Shown piece by piece: positions 16,230 through 25,514 of a stretch of DNA of 44,424 nt. Numbering within the stretch: position 1 is the first letter of the stretch; every line of letters starts with the position of its first letter. The stretch comes from an uncultured Spirochaeta sp. GTDB taxonomy: Bacteria; Spirochaetota; Spirochaetia; DSM-27196; Alkalispirochaetaceae. Below the pieces are notes generated by a model that searched no databases, had not been told where the DNA came from, and worked only from the letters and a program-made list of their open reading frames with translations. The DNA is taken from the NCBI GenBank assembly GCA_913030605.1, contig CAJWEZ010000037.1, positions 1 through 44,424 on the forward strand, read 5' to 3'. Both the position numbers and the translations under genes were made by a program.

Positions 16230-16784
16230 ATGCCACACCTCATCGGCCCACGAATCCACCTGCGGGAATACCGGGAAGACGACTTCTCGGCGATCCGCTC
16301 GTGGATCAACGATCCGGAAGTCGCCTCCCATCTGAGTCCGATCTTTGACCGCGTCCAGACGGAGGCGATGACCCGCACCTATGTGGACGATGTGCTCCAC
16401 AACCGTATTCCGGGGCACCGGTTCATCGTCGCCGACAGGGACAGCGATCGCTACATCGGGCAGGTGGACCTTCGCACCACCGACGACCCGAGCCACCAGG
16501 CAAGCCTGGCGATCGTGATTCCCCGCCGGGAGGATCGCGGCCAGGGCTACGGCCGCGAGGCGCTGACGCTGCTGCTCGATTTCGCCTTCGACCGCCTCAA
16601 TCTGCACAAGGTGTGGTTGGAGGTGTTTGCCGCCAATGCTCCGGCGATCGCGCTCTACGAATCCCTGGGGTTCAGCCGCGACGGCGTGCTGCGCGAGGAT
16701 GTGTACCGCGACGGGCGATACCTGGACATGTACCTTATGGCTGTTCTTGCCCGGGAGTGGCGCGGCCGCCGGCGAGATACCTGA
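16230..16784 (+). CDS. GNAT N-acetyltransferase, RimJ/RimL-like
   Basis: A 184-residue acetyl-CoA-dependent acyltransferase. N-terminal IHLREYREDDF is typical of the RimJ/RimL/SpeG group. The acetyl-CoA pyrophosphate loop is RGQGYGREAL near residue 110, followed by NLHKVWLEVFAANAPAIALYESLGF and GVLREDVYRDGRYLDMYLM, the usual ending. The substrate, possibly a protein N-terminus, a polyamine or a small molecule, is not determined. I chose the ATG at 16230 because a near-consensus promoter ends six bases before it; the earlier open frame is antisense to the dipeptidase gene. Confidence 0.9.
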   Translation: MPHLIGPRIHLREYREDDFSAIRSWINDPEVASHLSPIFDRVQTEAMTRTYVDDVLHNRIPGHRFIVADRDSDRYIGQVDLRTTDDPSHQASLAIVIPRREDRGQGYGREALTLLLDFAFDRLNLHKVWLEVFAANAPAIALYESLGFSRDGVLREDVYRDGRYLDMYLMAVLAREWRGRRRDT

Positions 16785-16816
16785 CGGCACGCTCCGTGCG
16801 GCCGCTCCGCCCCGCC

Positions 16817-17821
16817 TCAGTCGTTCACGGCGTGGCGGGCGTAGGCGGCGGCGCCGTAGGCGGCACTGTCGGCAAGCTGGTCGATCGCCCACTCAACGCG
16901 AATACGACGCAGATGGGGGAACGACCGGTGGAGTTCTCCCTTGATCGTCTCGATCCCCTCGTCCAGGAATCGTCGCCAGGACGCCTCGTCGGCGTGGGCC
17001 TCGCGTTCCTGGGCGCCGCCGGAAATCACGATCAGATCGCATCCCACGGTGTTGGCAACCGTTCGCGCCGCCAGACCGATGTGCGTGAAATACTCTTTCC
17101 AGATATCGCGGACCACCGGCAGCGGATCCGGCACCTGTCCCAGCGCCCGAAGCTTCCGCGCCGCCAGCCGTGGTTCACCGGCCAGCTCCTCCGGGAGCTG
17201 CCCCCGCTCACCGCGGTGGCGGACGATGTTGGCCAGACCGGTCAGACTGGCCCGCGTCTCGGCGCACCCGGTGGCGCCGCACCCGCAGCGGTCGGCATCG
17301 GATGACGTATCGGTTACGACGTGCCCGAGCTCGGCGGTCACGCCGGGGCCCGCGAAAACCTCGCCGTTGACGATGATCGATCCGCCGAGACCGGTTCCGG
17401 TGATAAACTGCACCATGCCGTCGGAGGCACGACCCTGCGCCCTGCGAACGGCGTACTCCCGGTAGGCGGCGGCGTCGCCGTCGTTCAGCAGGTAGGCGGG
17501 GACGTCGAGCGTCTCCGAGAGGAGCTCCTTGACGTTCACCCCCTCCCAGGAGGCATCGATGTTGGTCGGGTACACGCACAGTCCGTCGGCGCTGACGGGC
17601 GTGGGACTGCACGCCCCGACCGCGATCGGCGGAGCGTCGGAAATCCCGTTCTCGTCAAGGAGACGCGGCAGCGCGTCGGCGATGACACGCATGGTCGCCT
17701 GGGGACCGCCGCTGGCTTCGGAGTCGTAGTCGTGGCGGGATCCAACGATCGCGCCGTCGGCGTCGATCAAACCAAGTTTTACGGTGCTCGCGCCGATGTC
17801 GACGCCCAGAAAATGCTGCAT
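16817..17821 (-). CDS. ROK-family sugar kinase
   Basis: A 334-residue ROK protein, most likely a glucokinase or related hexose kinase acting in the cytoplasm. The ATP-binding phosphate-1 motif is GVDIGASTVKLGLID. ITGTGLGGSIIVNGE and AELGHVV follow, and the ROK zinc site is CGCGATGCAE. The catalytic Asp is in LLNDGDAAAYREY. There is no N-terminal helix-turn-helix, so it is an enzyme rather than a repressor. The ATG at 17821 lies six bases after TACCGT, with a perfect TTGACA 17 bases further up. Sugar specificity is unknown. It is convergent with the GNAT gene, 32 nt away. Confidence 0.9.
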   Translation of the reverse strand: MQHFLGVDIGASTVKLGLIDADGAIVGSRHDYDSEASGGPQATMRVIADALPRLLDENGISDAPPIAVGACSPTPVSADGLCVYPTNIDASWEGVNVKELLSETLDVPAYLLNDGDAAAYREYAVRRAQGRASDGMVQFITGTGLGGSIIVNGEVFAGPGVTAELGHVVTDTSSDADRCGCGATGCAETRASLTGLANIVRHRGERGQLPEELAGEPRLAARKLRALGQVPDPLPVVRDIWKEYFTHIGLAARTVANTVGCDLIVISGGAQEREAHADEASWRRFLDEGIETIKGELHRSFPHLRRIRVEWAIDQLADSAAYGAAAYARHAVND

Positions 17822-17827
17822 GCCAGA

Positions 17828-17856
17828 ACGGTACGGACAGAGGCTGCCCCTGTCAA
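17828..17856 (-). promoter_or_regulatory. Leaderless consensus promoter of ROK gene
   Basis: Minus strand: TTGACA (17856-17851, perfect consensus), 17-nt spacer, TACCGT (17833-17828), 6 nt to ATG 17821. One of the clearest leaderless promoters in the window. Confidence 0.7.
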
Positions 17857-17871
17857 CGGGCGCGGGCCGAC

Positions 17872-18612
17872 TCAGCGCCAGTATGAGAACATGACCGCCA
17901 CCGAACGCCGCAGTTCGTTCATGAAGTCGCTGGCGTATTTCCGGTCGTGCATATGCTGACCGAAGGTGTCGGCGCCGGACCGGTAGCGATCGGGGCCCGG
18001 GTCGGCGTAGTCGTATACGTGCGCAAGGTCGTCGCCCCTGAGCCGGTGGTAGCGATCACGGAACACGAACGACGACCGCTCCATCCGGCCGGGCTGGGGT
18101 CTGTGTCGCTGCTGTTCCGTGGGGTAGCCGAAGGTGATCAGCGACACCGGCAGCACGTAGCGCGGCAGGTTGAGAAGGTCGCGGACCGTCTCGTAGTGCT
18201 CGAGGATGTCGCCGATATAGCACGACCCGAGCCCCTCGGCCTCCGCCGCGATCACCGCCGTCTGGGCTGCGACGAACGCGTCGGCGGTAGCCAGCAGCGC
18301 ATCACCCTCCCGCGGTGGCTTCGGGGTAACGCCTGAATGGGAGTAGTAGTCGAGGAGCCGCTGGACGTCGGCCAGGAATACCAGCACCCACGGGGCCGAC
18401 GCGATGAACGGCTGGTTGTCGCAGGTCAGGGCCAGCGTCTTGCGCGCTCCGGGGTCCTCCACTTCGATCACCGAGTACTGCGTCTGGTTTCCCGCCGTCG
18501 GAGCGCGGCGCATCGCCTCCAGTATGCGGTCCGGGACGTCCGGCTGCACCGGGTCGTCGCGATACGCGCGCACCGACCGCCTGGACATGAGCGCTGTGAG
18601 CAGATCGTTCAT
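17872..18612 (-). CDS. Nitroreductase-family flavoprotein
   Basis: A 246-residue FMN-dependent NAD(P)H oxidoreductase of the NfsA/FRP group. The FMN phosphate-binding SRRSVRAYRDDPV is at residues 10-22, APTAGNQTQ near 37, and GLGSCYIGDI with VSLITFGYP near 130-165 form the remaining cofactor contacts. The C-terminal extension, including GADTFGQHMHDRKYASDFM, is as in FRP-type enzymes. It may reduce nitroaromatics or quinones. The gene is divergent from the ADP-ribosylglycohydrolase gene with only 20 bp between starts, and a 15-bp palindrome fills that space, so the two are probably controlled together. Confidence 0.9.
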   Translation of the reverse strand: MNDLLTALMSRRSVRAYRDDPVQPDVPDRILEAMRRAPTAGNQTQYSVIEVEDPGARKTLALTCDNQPFIASAPWVLVFLADVQRLLDYYSHSGVTPKPPREGDALLATADAFVAAQTAVIAAEAEGLGSCYIGDILEHYETVRDLLNLPRYVLPVSLITFGYPTEQQRHRPQPGRMERSSFVFRDRYHRLRGDDLAHVYDYADPGPDRYRSGADTFGQHMHDRKYASDFMNELRRSVAVMFSYWR

Positions 18613-18614
18613 GC

Positions 18615-18629
18615 CGTATAGTGTATACG
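18615..18629. promoter_or_regulatory. 15-bp palindrome between divergent starts
   Basis: CGTATA (18615-18620), GTG, TATACG (18624-18629) is a perfect inverted repeat lying in the 20-bp gap between the nitroreductase start (18612) and the ADP-ribosylglycohydrolase start (18633). It includes -10-like hexamers on both strands. It could be an operator, a pair of overlapping -10 elements, or both. Confidence 0.5.
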
Positions 18630-18632
18630 AAT

Positions 18633-19613
18633 ATGCAGATACATGAACGGATCACCGGAGCGTTGTGGGGAACCGCCGTGGGCGACGCCCTGGGCGTGCC
18701 GGTGGAAGGGGTCCCCCGTCGGGAGATGGACAGTGCGCCCGTGTCTGCCATGCGCGGCGGCGGTGTCCACGGACAGCCGGCGGGCACGTGGAGCGACGAC
18801 ACCTCCATGACCCTCGCGGGTGCCGACAGCCTCGCCCGGCGGGGCTGGGATCCCCTCGACCAGCTGGAACGGTTTGGCCGCTGGGCGTTCGACGGCGCCT
18901 ACACACCCTACGGTGTCGCATTCGGACTGGGCCGCACCACCCGTGCGGCCCTGCGCCGTTTCCGAGACGGTGTCCCACCCCACGCCTGCGGCGGCAACGA
19001 CGAGAGCGACAACGGGAACGGCGCGCTGATGCGGGCGTTTCCGGTGGCGGCGTGGACCCGGGATGGACCTCCCGCCGTCGCCGTGCCCATCCTCGAGGGC
19101 GCCGCGGCACTGACCCACCGGCACCCGCGCAGCCGACTCGCCACCGTCCTGTACGGTCTCGTCGTGCACCGCCTACTGGGCGCCCGGGCCGGGACTCCCG
19201 TGCCACACGTCGTTGGCGACGCGGTCGCGGCGCTGGACGGCCCCGAGGTTCGCCAGGCGATTTCCTCCGACGCCCTCGAGGAGCTGCCGGTGTTCCGCCG
19301 AATCGTCTCCGGTGACCTGTTCCGACTCCACCGCGACGATGTGCGTTCCACCGGCTACGTCGTGGATACGCTGGAGGCGGCGCTCTGGTGTCTCGCCCGG
19401 GGTCGCAGCTTCCGTGACGCGGTGCTCCTGGCGGTGAACCTCGGCGGGGACACCGACACCGTCGCCGCCGTGACCGGAGCCCTGGCAGGCGCGCGGTTCG
19501 GATCCGCCGCAATCCCGACCGAATGGGTCGGGGCCCTCGCGACTCCGGCACGCCTCGAGGCGATCATCGACGCGTTCGCCGATCGGGTGGTGGCTCCCTC
19601 GACGAAGCGGTGA
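18633..19613 (+). CDS. ADP-ribosylglycohydrolase family protein
   Basis: A 326-residue all-helical protein of the DraG/ARH family, which removes ADP-ribose from proteins or small molecules using two magnesium ions. Metal-site motifs are all present: GALWGTAVGDALGVPVEG at the N-terminus, WSDDTSMTL near residue 51, NGNGALMRAFPVA near 125, and the C-terminal GGDTDTVAAVTGALAGA. I place the start at the ATG at 18633; a GTG at 18621 is in frame but falls in the palindrome. No ADP-ribosyltransferase or toxin is nearby, so the substrate is unknown and a role in NAD-derived metabolite repair is possible. Confidence 0.9.
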   Translation: MQIHERITGALWGTAVGDALGVPVEGVPRREMDSAPVSAMRGGGVHGQPAGTWSDDTSMTLAGADSLARRGWDPLDQLERFGRWAFDGAYTPYGVAFGLGRTTRAALRRFRDGVPPHACGGNDESDNGNGALMRAFPVAAWTRDGPPAVAVPILEGAAALTHRHPRSRLATVLYGLVVHRLLGARAGTPVPHVVGDAVAALDGPEVRQAISSDALEELPVFRRIVSGDLFRLHRDDVRSTGYVVDTLEAALWCLARGRSFRDAVLLAVNLGGDTDTVAAVTGALAGARFGSAAIPTEWVGALATPARLEAIIDAFADRVVAPSTKR

Positions 19614-19629
19614 ATCCCGCCGTGGCGAT

Positions 19630-19659
19630 TTGCGCGGCGACGGAGTTCCGGCGTACGAT
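19630..19659 (+). promoter_or_regulatory. Promoter of the propeller sensor kinase gene
   Basis: TTGCGC (19630-19635), 18-nt spacer, TACGAT (19654-19659), 8 nt to ATG 19668; no Shine-Dalgarno. It follows the ADP-ribosylglycohydrolase stop by 17 nt. Confidence 0.45.
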
Positions 19660-19667
19660 ACTTCCAT

Positions 19668-22600
19668 ATGGGTCCCGCACACAGAGCGATCGTTTCGCTG
19701 TTCATCGGTCTCCTTGGTCTGGCAACGGCACCGGCATGGGCGCAACCCGGCCCCCGGTCGATCCGTTTCGACACGCTCCGTCTCTCGGACGGGCTCCTCA
19801 GCGCCTCCGTCTCCGGTATCACCCAGGACTCCTCCGGATTCATGTGGCTGAGCACGCAGGCGGGACTTAACCGTTTCGACGGCTACGGGATGCGGTCGTG
19901 GGAGAACGATCCCTTCAACGCCAACTCCCTCGCCAACAACCTGATCCAGACGGTGTACCGCGACTCCGACGATACGCTGTGGCTGGGGACCTACGGCGGG
20001 CTCGACCATTTTGACCCCGCCACCGAGACGTTCGTCCACTTCAGCATGCGCGACGGTGACGAACGGTCCCTCAGCAATAACGTTGTGGTTGCGCTGACAC
20101 GCGATGCCGATGGCCGTCTGTGGGTGGGAACGCTCGACGGCCTCAACCTGTTAGACGAGGAGACGGGAACGTTCACCCGCTACGGGGCCGGCGACGGAGG
20201 CCTGCCGGACAAGGTTGTGCGCAGCCTCTTCCTCGACGACCGCGGGACGCTGTGGGTCGGAACGTATGGAGGACTCTCCCGCTACGACGCCGCCACCGAC
20301 TCCTTTCGCACGATCGATACCGAGGGTGCGGCCGCCCTCCCGTCACCGTACGTCATGACGATCATCGACGATCCGACCGATTCCGATCGCTTCTGGGTCG
20401 GGACCTGGGGCGGAGGCGTGTCCCTCGTCGATCGCGACGCCGGCGTGATCGACACGATCCCGCTCGACGGCGACGAAGTCTACACACTGCTGATCTCTTC
20501 CAACGGGACGATGTGGGTGGGAACCTGGGGGAGCGGGCTGCACCTGATAGATCCGCGCCGGCGTGAGGTGGTTCAGACCGTGCGGGCGGTACCCCGAACG
20601 ATCGGGGCCCTGAGCCACGACGTCATCTACTCGCTCTACGAGGACACCTCGGGAATCGTGTGGATCGGCACAAACGGGGGAGGCATCAACACATTCGTGC
20701 CGTGGAAGAACCGGTTCGTCACCTATCAGCACGAACCCGACGATCCCCGGTCGCTGCCCCCCGGAAAGGTCGTTAGCATCCATGTCGACCGGGACGGCAC
20801 CGAATGGTACGGGGTCTACGGCGGCGGTCTTCAGCGCCGGCGCTCCGAAGCTTCGAGCTTCGATTCGTTCCGCCACACCCCGGACGATCCCGGGTCCTTG
20901 AGCAACGACATCGTCAATGTGATCACCCGGACCACCGACGGCACGCTGTGGATCGGAACCAATCGCGGTCTGAACCGTTTTCTTCCCGAGAGTGATCGTT
21001 TTCGGCAGTACCTCGCCGGCGACGGTCCCGCTTCGCTCCCGGAGGACGTCATTTTTGAACTGTACGAGGATCACGACGGTGCGTTCTGGATCGGAACGAA
21101 CACCGCCGGCGTGGTCGTGTTCGACCGGGAGGCCGGGACGTTTCGCCAGTACGCCTCCGTTGAGGGCGACCCGACCTCCCTCAGCGACAACCTTGTCCGC
21201 GCGATCGTAGAGGACGCCGGCGGCACGATCTGGGTCGGGACGAACGACGGCCTCAACCGCTTTGACCGAACCACCGAGACCTTCACCCGCTACCGTCACG
21301 ATCCGGATGATCCAGCAACGATCAGCAGCGACAACGTCCGCGACATCCACGTATCCGCCGACGGCACGATGTGGGTCGCCACCGGCGGCGGCGGCGTCAA
21401 CCGCTACGATCCCCGGACGGACTCCTTCTCGTATCTGTCGACGCGCGACGGACTGGCCAGCAACCACGTCTCGCGGATCGTCGAAGCGACCGATGGCGAC
21501 CTGTGGCTCGCAACCCCGGTGGGCGTATCCGTGTACACCCCGGACACCGGAACCGTACGGAACCTCGATGACTCCAGCGGACTGGTAGGACGGGAGATGA
21601 CGGTTGGCGCGATCAGAGCCCCGGACGGCCGCCTGTTTCTCGGGAGCACCAACGGGGTCACGATCATCGATCCGCGGGACGCGGAGGCAACGGAGTTTGT
21701 CCCTCCCGTCGTGCTCACCTCGCTCCTCATTCCGGGGCGCTCCGAGGTTGGCGAGAACCTGGCAGCGGTGGCCGACAACGGGATTCGACTCGGACCGGGG
21801 GAAAACTACTTTTCGTTCTCGTTCTCGGCGCTGGACTACTCCCAGCCTGAGCAGAACGTCTACGCCTATCGGCTCGACGGGTTCGATCGGGACTGGATCT
21901 CGACCGGAACACGGACGTTCGGCAGCTACACCAACCTGCAACCCGGCTCCTACACGCTCCGGATCGTCGGGGCCGGGAGCCGCGGCAACTGGAACCGCGA
22001 GGGGCTGAGCATTCCGGTCACCGTCGAGCCGCCGATCTGGCGCACCACCGGAGCGTACGCCGGGTATTCCATTCTGGCACTCGGCGTGCTCGTGCTGGTG
22101 GCCTATGCAATCCGGCGCCGGGACACCGCAATCCAGCACCGGCTCGAAGAGCAGGAACGCCTCAACCGCGAACTTGACCGGAAGGTTCACGAGCGAACGC
22201 GGGAGATCCAGCACGCGCGACTCCAGGCGGAGGAAGCGTCCCGAGCAAAAAGCCTCTTCCTCGCCAACATGAGCCACGAGATACGCACGCCGTTGAACTG
22301 GATGACCGGCATGCTCTCGCTTCTGGCCAAAACCGATCTGGACACGGTGCAGCGGGAATACCTGCGCTACTCCCGCGTCGCCGCCGGCAATCTGAACACG
22401 CTGGTCAACGACATACTGGATTTCGAACGAATCGAATCCGGAGAGCTCAAACTGGAACACCAGCCGTTCTCCATCCGCGACTCGATCGACTACGTCGTTC
22501 GACTCTTTGCCGAAACCGCCGGGGAGAAAGGGCTGCGAATCGAGCACCAGGTCGATATCCCGGAGGCCGATGATATCGTCAGTGGCGACCAGGGTCGGCT

Positions 22601-23465
22601 GGTTCAGATCCTGACCAACCTCGTAAGTAACGCCGTCAAGTATACCGACCGCGGCGTAATTCGTGTTGGCGTCACCCGTGACGCCGACGGCACCTTCGCG
22701 TTTTCCGTCCAGGACACCGGCCGTGGAATCCCGGAAAACGCCCGGGCACGGATCTTCGAACGCTTTCTGCAACTGGAAAGCGGCTACACCAAGACGGGCC
22801 GTGGCGTGGGCCTCGGATTGGCGATCGTCAGACAGGTGGCTGTAGCCATGGGCGGAGACATCGTCCTCGACAGCACCGAAGGCGTCGGTTCCACGTTCAC
22901 CTTTCGCGTGCCCCTCACCGTGGTGAGCGACAACCACGTCCGCGCCACCGGCGTGTCCCGTGGGGCCGTGGAAAACGCGCTTCGGGTACAACCGGCGGAA
23001 ACCGTCAGCGGGAACGGACCCGCGCCGTTGGCACCACCGGCAAATCGGGACCCGGTCGAGACATTCAGCCGCCGGATCCTGGTCTGCGAAGACGAAGCGA
23101 TCAGCCGCATGTATATCGCCAGGCACCTGGGCCGAAACGGCTACACGGTTGAGGAAGCAACGAGCGGCACCGAAGCCGTGGAACGCGTCCGACGCGGGAA
23201 TCTCGACGTGGTGCTCATGGACCTGGGGCTTCCCGGCATCAGCGGGCTCGAGGCGACCCGCCGAATCCGTGCCTGGGAGGAACGCAGTGGCATGCCCGCG
23301 ACGCCGATCGTTGCCCTCACCGCTCACAGCTACGACGAGGACGTTGCCCAGTGCCGAGACGCCGGGATGGACGATTTCGTATCCAAACCGGTGAACGAGC
23401 GTATCCTGCAGAATGTCCTGGAACGGGTGCTGTCCGGCGGGGGCTCAGGGGACGGCGGGGATTGA
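19668..23465 (+). CDS. Hybrid two-component sensor with Reg_prop propellers, HisKA, HATPase and REC
   Basis: A 1265-residue membrane sensor. A signal peptide (1-25) leads to about 14 periplasmic beta-propeller repeats (40-690) with the recurring pattern GxLWVGTxxGLNRFD, then a Y_Y_Y domain (about 710-790) and one TM helix near 796-815. Inside the cell lie a coiled coil, HisKA with [11 protein letters not shown] (phosphoacceptor His870), HATPase with [11 protein letters not shown] and [13 protein letters not shown], and a receiver domain with Asp1185 in [10 protein letters not shown]. In Bacteroidetes such proteins often sense sugars and end in an AraC HTH; this one has a receiver but no output HTH, so it must pass phosphate to a separate partner. 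No polysaccharide locus is adjacent. Confidence 0.95.
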   Translation: MGPAHRAIVSLFIGLLGLATAPAWAQPGPRSIRFDTLRLSDGLLSASVSGITQDSSGFMWLSTQAGLNRFDGYGMRSWENDPFNANSLANNLIQTVYRDSDDTLWLGTYGGLDHFDPATETFVHFSMRDGDERSLSNNVVVALTRDADGRLWVGTLDGLNLLDEETGTFTRYGAGDGGLPDKVVRSLFLDDRGTLWVGTYGGLSRYDAATDSFRTIDTEGAAALPSPYVMTIIDDPTDSDRFWVGTWGGGVSLVDRDAGVIDTIPLDGDEVYTLLISSNGTMWVGTWGSGLHLIDPRRREVVQTVRAVPRTIGALSHDVIYSLYEDTSGIVWIGTNGGGINTFVPWKNRFVTYQHEPDDPRSLPPGKVVSIHVDRDGTEWYGVYGGGLQRRRSEASSFDSFRHTPDDPGSLSNDIVNVITRTTDGTLWIGTNRGLNRFLPESDRFRQYLAGDGPASLPEDVIFELYEDHDGAFWIGTNTAGVVVFDREAGTFRQYASVEGDPTSLSDNLVRAIVEDAGGTIWVGTNDGLNRFDRTTETFTRYRHDPDDPATISSDNVRDIHVSADGTMWVATGGGGVNRYDPRTDSFSYLSTRDGLASNHVSRIVEATDGDLWLATPVGVSVYTPDTGTVRNLDDSSGLVGREMTVGAIRAPDGRLFLGSTNGVTIIDPRDAEATEFVPPVVLTSLLIPGRSEVGENLAAVADNGIRLGPGENYFSFSFSALDYSQPEQNVYAYRLDGFDRDWISTGTRTFGSYTNLQPGSYTLRIVGAGSRGNWNREGLSIPVTVEPPIWRTTGAYAGYSILALGVLVLVAYAIRRRDTAIQHRLEEQERLNRELDRKVHERTREIQHARLQAEEASRAKSLFLANMSHEIRTPLNWMTGMLSLLAKTDLDTVQREYLRYSRVAAGNLNTLVNDILDFERIESGELKLEHQPFSIRDSIDYVVRLFAETAGEKGLRIEHQVDIPEADDIVSGDQGRLVQILTNLVSNAVKYTDRGVIRVGVTRDADGTFAFSVQDTGRGIPENARARIFERFLQLESGYTKTGRGVGLGLAIVRQVAVAMGGDIVLDSTEGVGSTFTFRVPLTVVSDNHVRATGVSRGAVENALRVQPAETVSGNGPAPLAPPANRDPVETFSRRILVCEDEAISRMYIARHLGRNGYTVEEATSGTEAVERVRRGNLDVVLMDLGLPGISGLEATRRIRAWEERSGMPATPIVALTAHSYDEDVAQCRDAGMDDFVSKPVNERILQNVLERVLSGGGSGDGGD

Positions 23466-23518
23466 AACGGTGACGCCGTCAGTATCTCGGCCAAACGGGC
23501 CTGATGCCGGCGCCGTGT

Positions 23519-24589
23519 CTACCGCGGGTCCACCGTGATCTCGACCCGGCGGTTCCGGTACTGCTCATCCGGATCCCGTGTCACCGGCGCGCGTGAGCCC
23601 ATCCATTCCACCTGCACATCCGCCTCCGGCCCCAGGCCCTCCCGGCGAAGGTACTCCGCCACACGTTCCGCGCGACCACGACTGATTTCAGTCCGCCCCT
23701 CTTCGGTACCGAACAGCGCCGTGTGCCCGACGATCGTCACCCGCGCGTCCGGGTCCCGCCGCAGCCGTTCGAGAAGATTGTCCAGCTGAATACGGGCGTC
23801 GGAGGTGATGTAGACGCGGTTCGGTCGAAAGTAGACGGCTTCGTCGATCGATTCGGCCGCGGGAGCGGGATCCCGCGCCGCCGTCCCGAGGGTGTCCACG
23901 GCCGGCGTTTCCGCGGGTTCAGCAACCACGGGTTCAGTCTCCGCCGACGGCGCAGCATCTTCGGTCGGCGGTGGTACGGCGACGGGCGATTCGGCGCTGT
24001 CGGTGCCGGCCTCCGCGCCGGCGCCGCCCGCCGCGCTGGAGGAGGCGGTGCCGCCGGCGCTGTTTGCCCCGCCGGCGCTGTTGGGGCCGGCCTCCGCGCC
24101 GGCGCCGCCCGCCGCGCGCGTGCTGTCCGCCGTGCCCATGTCGCCCGCCGCAGCAGGTGCTGTCGGCCCCGGTAGCGCGCGCCACACCCCCACGATCGCC
24201 GCGGCCAGAAGCAGCAGCCCGATGGGGATCAGCCAGCCCGTACGCCATCCGCGCGGAACCCGGAGGTCGGCGGAACGGACACCGTCTCCGGCGATCTGTA
24301 CCGATGCGCGTACGTGCCGACGCCCGTCGTACCGAACGCGGAGCGTCAGCAGCGGGAGCCGGTCATCCAACCGGTCCAGGCCCGTCAGTCGAAACTCGTG
24401 CAGCATCCGCCGCGGCTCGAGCACCCCGTCGTGACGCTCTCGCATCAGGAAGAGACGCACCACCGCCGTACGCTGTCCGTCCCGAATCGGCACCAGACGG
24501 CGTTCAGCCTGGTGTCGCCGGTCCAGGCGACAGATATCGGCGTAGGAGACGCGGGGAGCTTGCACCTGTACGGCAACGTGGTATCTCAT
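23519..24589 (-). CDS. Membrane fusion: Hsp70-like beta domain, TM helix, OmpA C-terminal domain
   Basis: About 356 residues. Residues 1-115 read like the beta-sandwich substrate-binding domain of Hsp70/DnaK: VPIRDGQRTAVVRLFLMRER, then HEFRLTGLDRL and LRVRYDGRRHVRASVQI. This assignment is by pattern only. A single TM helix (about 118-140, WLIPIGLLLLAAAIVGVWR) follows, then a ~90-residue Ala/Gly/Ser/Glu linker encoded by repeats, and an OmpA-family peptidoglycan-binding domain with YFRPNRVYIT, VTIVGHTALFGTEEGR, SRGRAERVAEYL and YRNRRVEITV. The topology puts the Hsp70-like part in the cytoplasm and OmpA in the periplasm. The start is the ATG at 24589. It is convergent with the sensor kinase gene, 53 nt away. 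Confidence 0.8.
   Translation of the reverse strand: MRYHVAVQVQAPRVSYADICRLDRRHQAERRLVPIRDGQRTAVVRLFLMRERHDGVLEPRRMLHEFRLTGLDRLDDRLPLLTLRVRYDGRRHVRASVQIAGDGVRSADLRVPRGWRTGWLIPIGLLLLAAAIVGVWRALPGPTAPAAAGDMGTADSTRAAGGAGAEAGPNSAGGANSAGGTASSSAAGGAGAEAGTDSAESPVAVPPPTEDAAPSAETEPVVAEPAETPAVDTLGTAARDPAPAAESIDEAVYFRPNRVYITSDARIQLDNLLERLRRDPDARVTIVGHTALFGTEEGRTEISRGRAERVAEYLRREGLGPEADVQVEWMGSRAPVTRDPDEQYRNRRVEITVDPR
24005..24118. repeat. 32-bp direct repeat coding the Ala-rich linker
   Basis: An identical 32-bp segment occurs at 24005-24036 and 24087-24118, giving the protein repeat AGGAGAEAG twice. Between them ccgccggcgctgtt occurs twice in tandem, about 19 bp apart. Recombination between copies would change linker length in frame or out of frame. 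Confidence 0.9.
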
Positions 24590-24657
24590 ACGTTCGCTTT
24601 CAGTGTAGTGCCAATCCCAGTGTAATGTGCACAACCCACAGGGGGCGAGGTTCTCCT

Positions 24658-24686
24658 TTGATGTTTTGGCTCGTCGTGGGTATCAT
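24658..24686 (+). promoter_or_regulatory. Promoter of membrane protein gene
   Basis: TTGATG (24658-24663), 17-nt spacer, TATCAT (24681-24686). Transcription would begin near 24693, giving a ~13-nt leader that carries a GGGGG Shine-Dalgarno before ATG 24706. This is a non-leaderless example. Confidence 0.6.
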
Positions 24687-24705
24687 TGAGTTCTGGGGGT
24701 ACAGA

Positions 24706-25443
24706 ATGAGTATTGTCGGACTTCTGAAAACATCATTTACGCGACTCAGGGAAAATCCCGTCATGCTGGTACCGATTCTGGCGATCGGTGTGGTGGTGGC
24801 ACTCGTGTCTCTGATTCTGATCGGGACGATGGTGCCGTCGATCCTTCCCTCGCAGTCCGACGCGACCCTGTCGGCTGACGAGGCGATGAACGTCGCCGGC
24901 ATGGCCATGGGCCGCATCATCACCCTGGCGGTGATCGGGTCGATCCTGGGACTGCTCGGTCATGGGATGACGGTGCTCATGGCCAACGACGCGCTCACCG
25001 GCCAACCGGTGCGTCTCGCGGACGCGTGGAATCGCGCCACGGCGCGGATCGTACCGCTCATCCTGGCGTCGTTGCTGGTAGGAATCATCGTCACCATCGG
25101 CTTTGTGCTGCTGATCCTGCCCGGAATCGTGCTTGCGTTCTTCCTGATGTTCACCTTCGTCGCGCTGATGCTCGACGAGAGCAACCCGCTCCAGGCGATC
25201 GGACGCAGCTTCGGCGTGGTGAAGGACAACTTCGCCTCGGTGTTTGTCTTTTTCCTCGTTCTGATCGCCCTGGCTGTGCTGGTCGGCGTGGTCAACACGG
25301 TCATCGGGCTGATTCCGATCCTGGGACAGATCCTGGCGGTGATCATCGGATCGGTGTACGCATCCTTCGTCTCGGTGTTCGTGGTGGCGGTGTACAACGA
25401 ACTGTCCGCCAGCGGTGGTGAGGCCCCGGACGTCGAGGTCTGA
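24706..25443 (+). CDS. Multi-spanning membrane protein, DUF975/GDPD-membrane-domain type
   Basis: A 245-residue inner-membrane protein with about six helices. It resembles the widespread family related to the membrane domain of glycerophosphodiester phosphodiesterases: a first helix after RLRENPVMLVP, a central helix pair around IGFVLLILPGIVLAFFLMFTFVALMLDE, and the motif NPLQAIGRSFGVVKDNF, usual for these proteins. The function of the family is not established. The GGGGG six bases upstream fixes the start at 24706; an in-frame ATG at 24661 lies upstream of the predicted transcription start. The gene is divergent from the OmpA fusion gene. Confidence 0.78.
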   Translation: MSIVGLLKTSFTRLRENPVMLVPILAIGVVVALVSLILIGTMVPSILPSQSDATLSADEAMNVAGMAMGRIITLAVIGSILGLLGHGMTVLMANDALTGQPVRLADAWNRATARIVPLILASLLVGIIVTIGFVLLILPGIVLAFFLMFTFVALMLDESNPLQAIGRSFGVVKDNFASVFVFFLVLIALAVLVGVVNTVIGLIPILGQILAVIIGSVYASFVSVFVVAVYNELSASGGEAPDVEV

Positions 25444-25514
25444 TCGGCCCGCGGACCGACAAAAGATGAAGCGGGGATCTACTCCGACGGCGCCTCATAT
25501 AGTAGGATGCCGCC

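Noticed and set aside
20343..23327. A 994-codon open frame on the minus strand
   Set aside because: It lies wholly antisense to the propeller sensor kinase, has no recognisable domain, and reflects high GC with repeated propeller codons.
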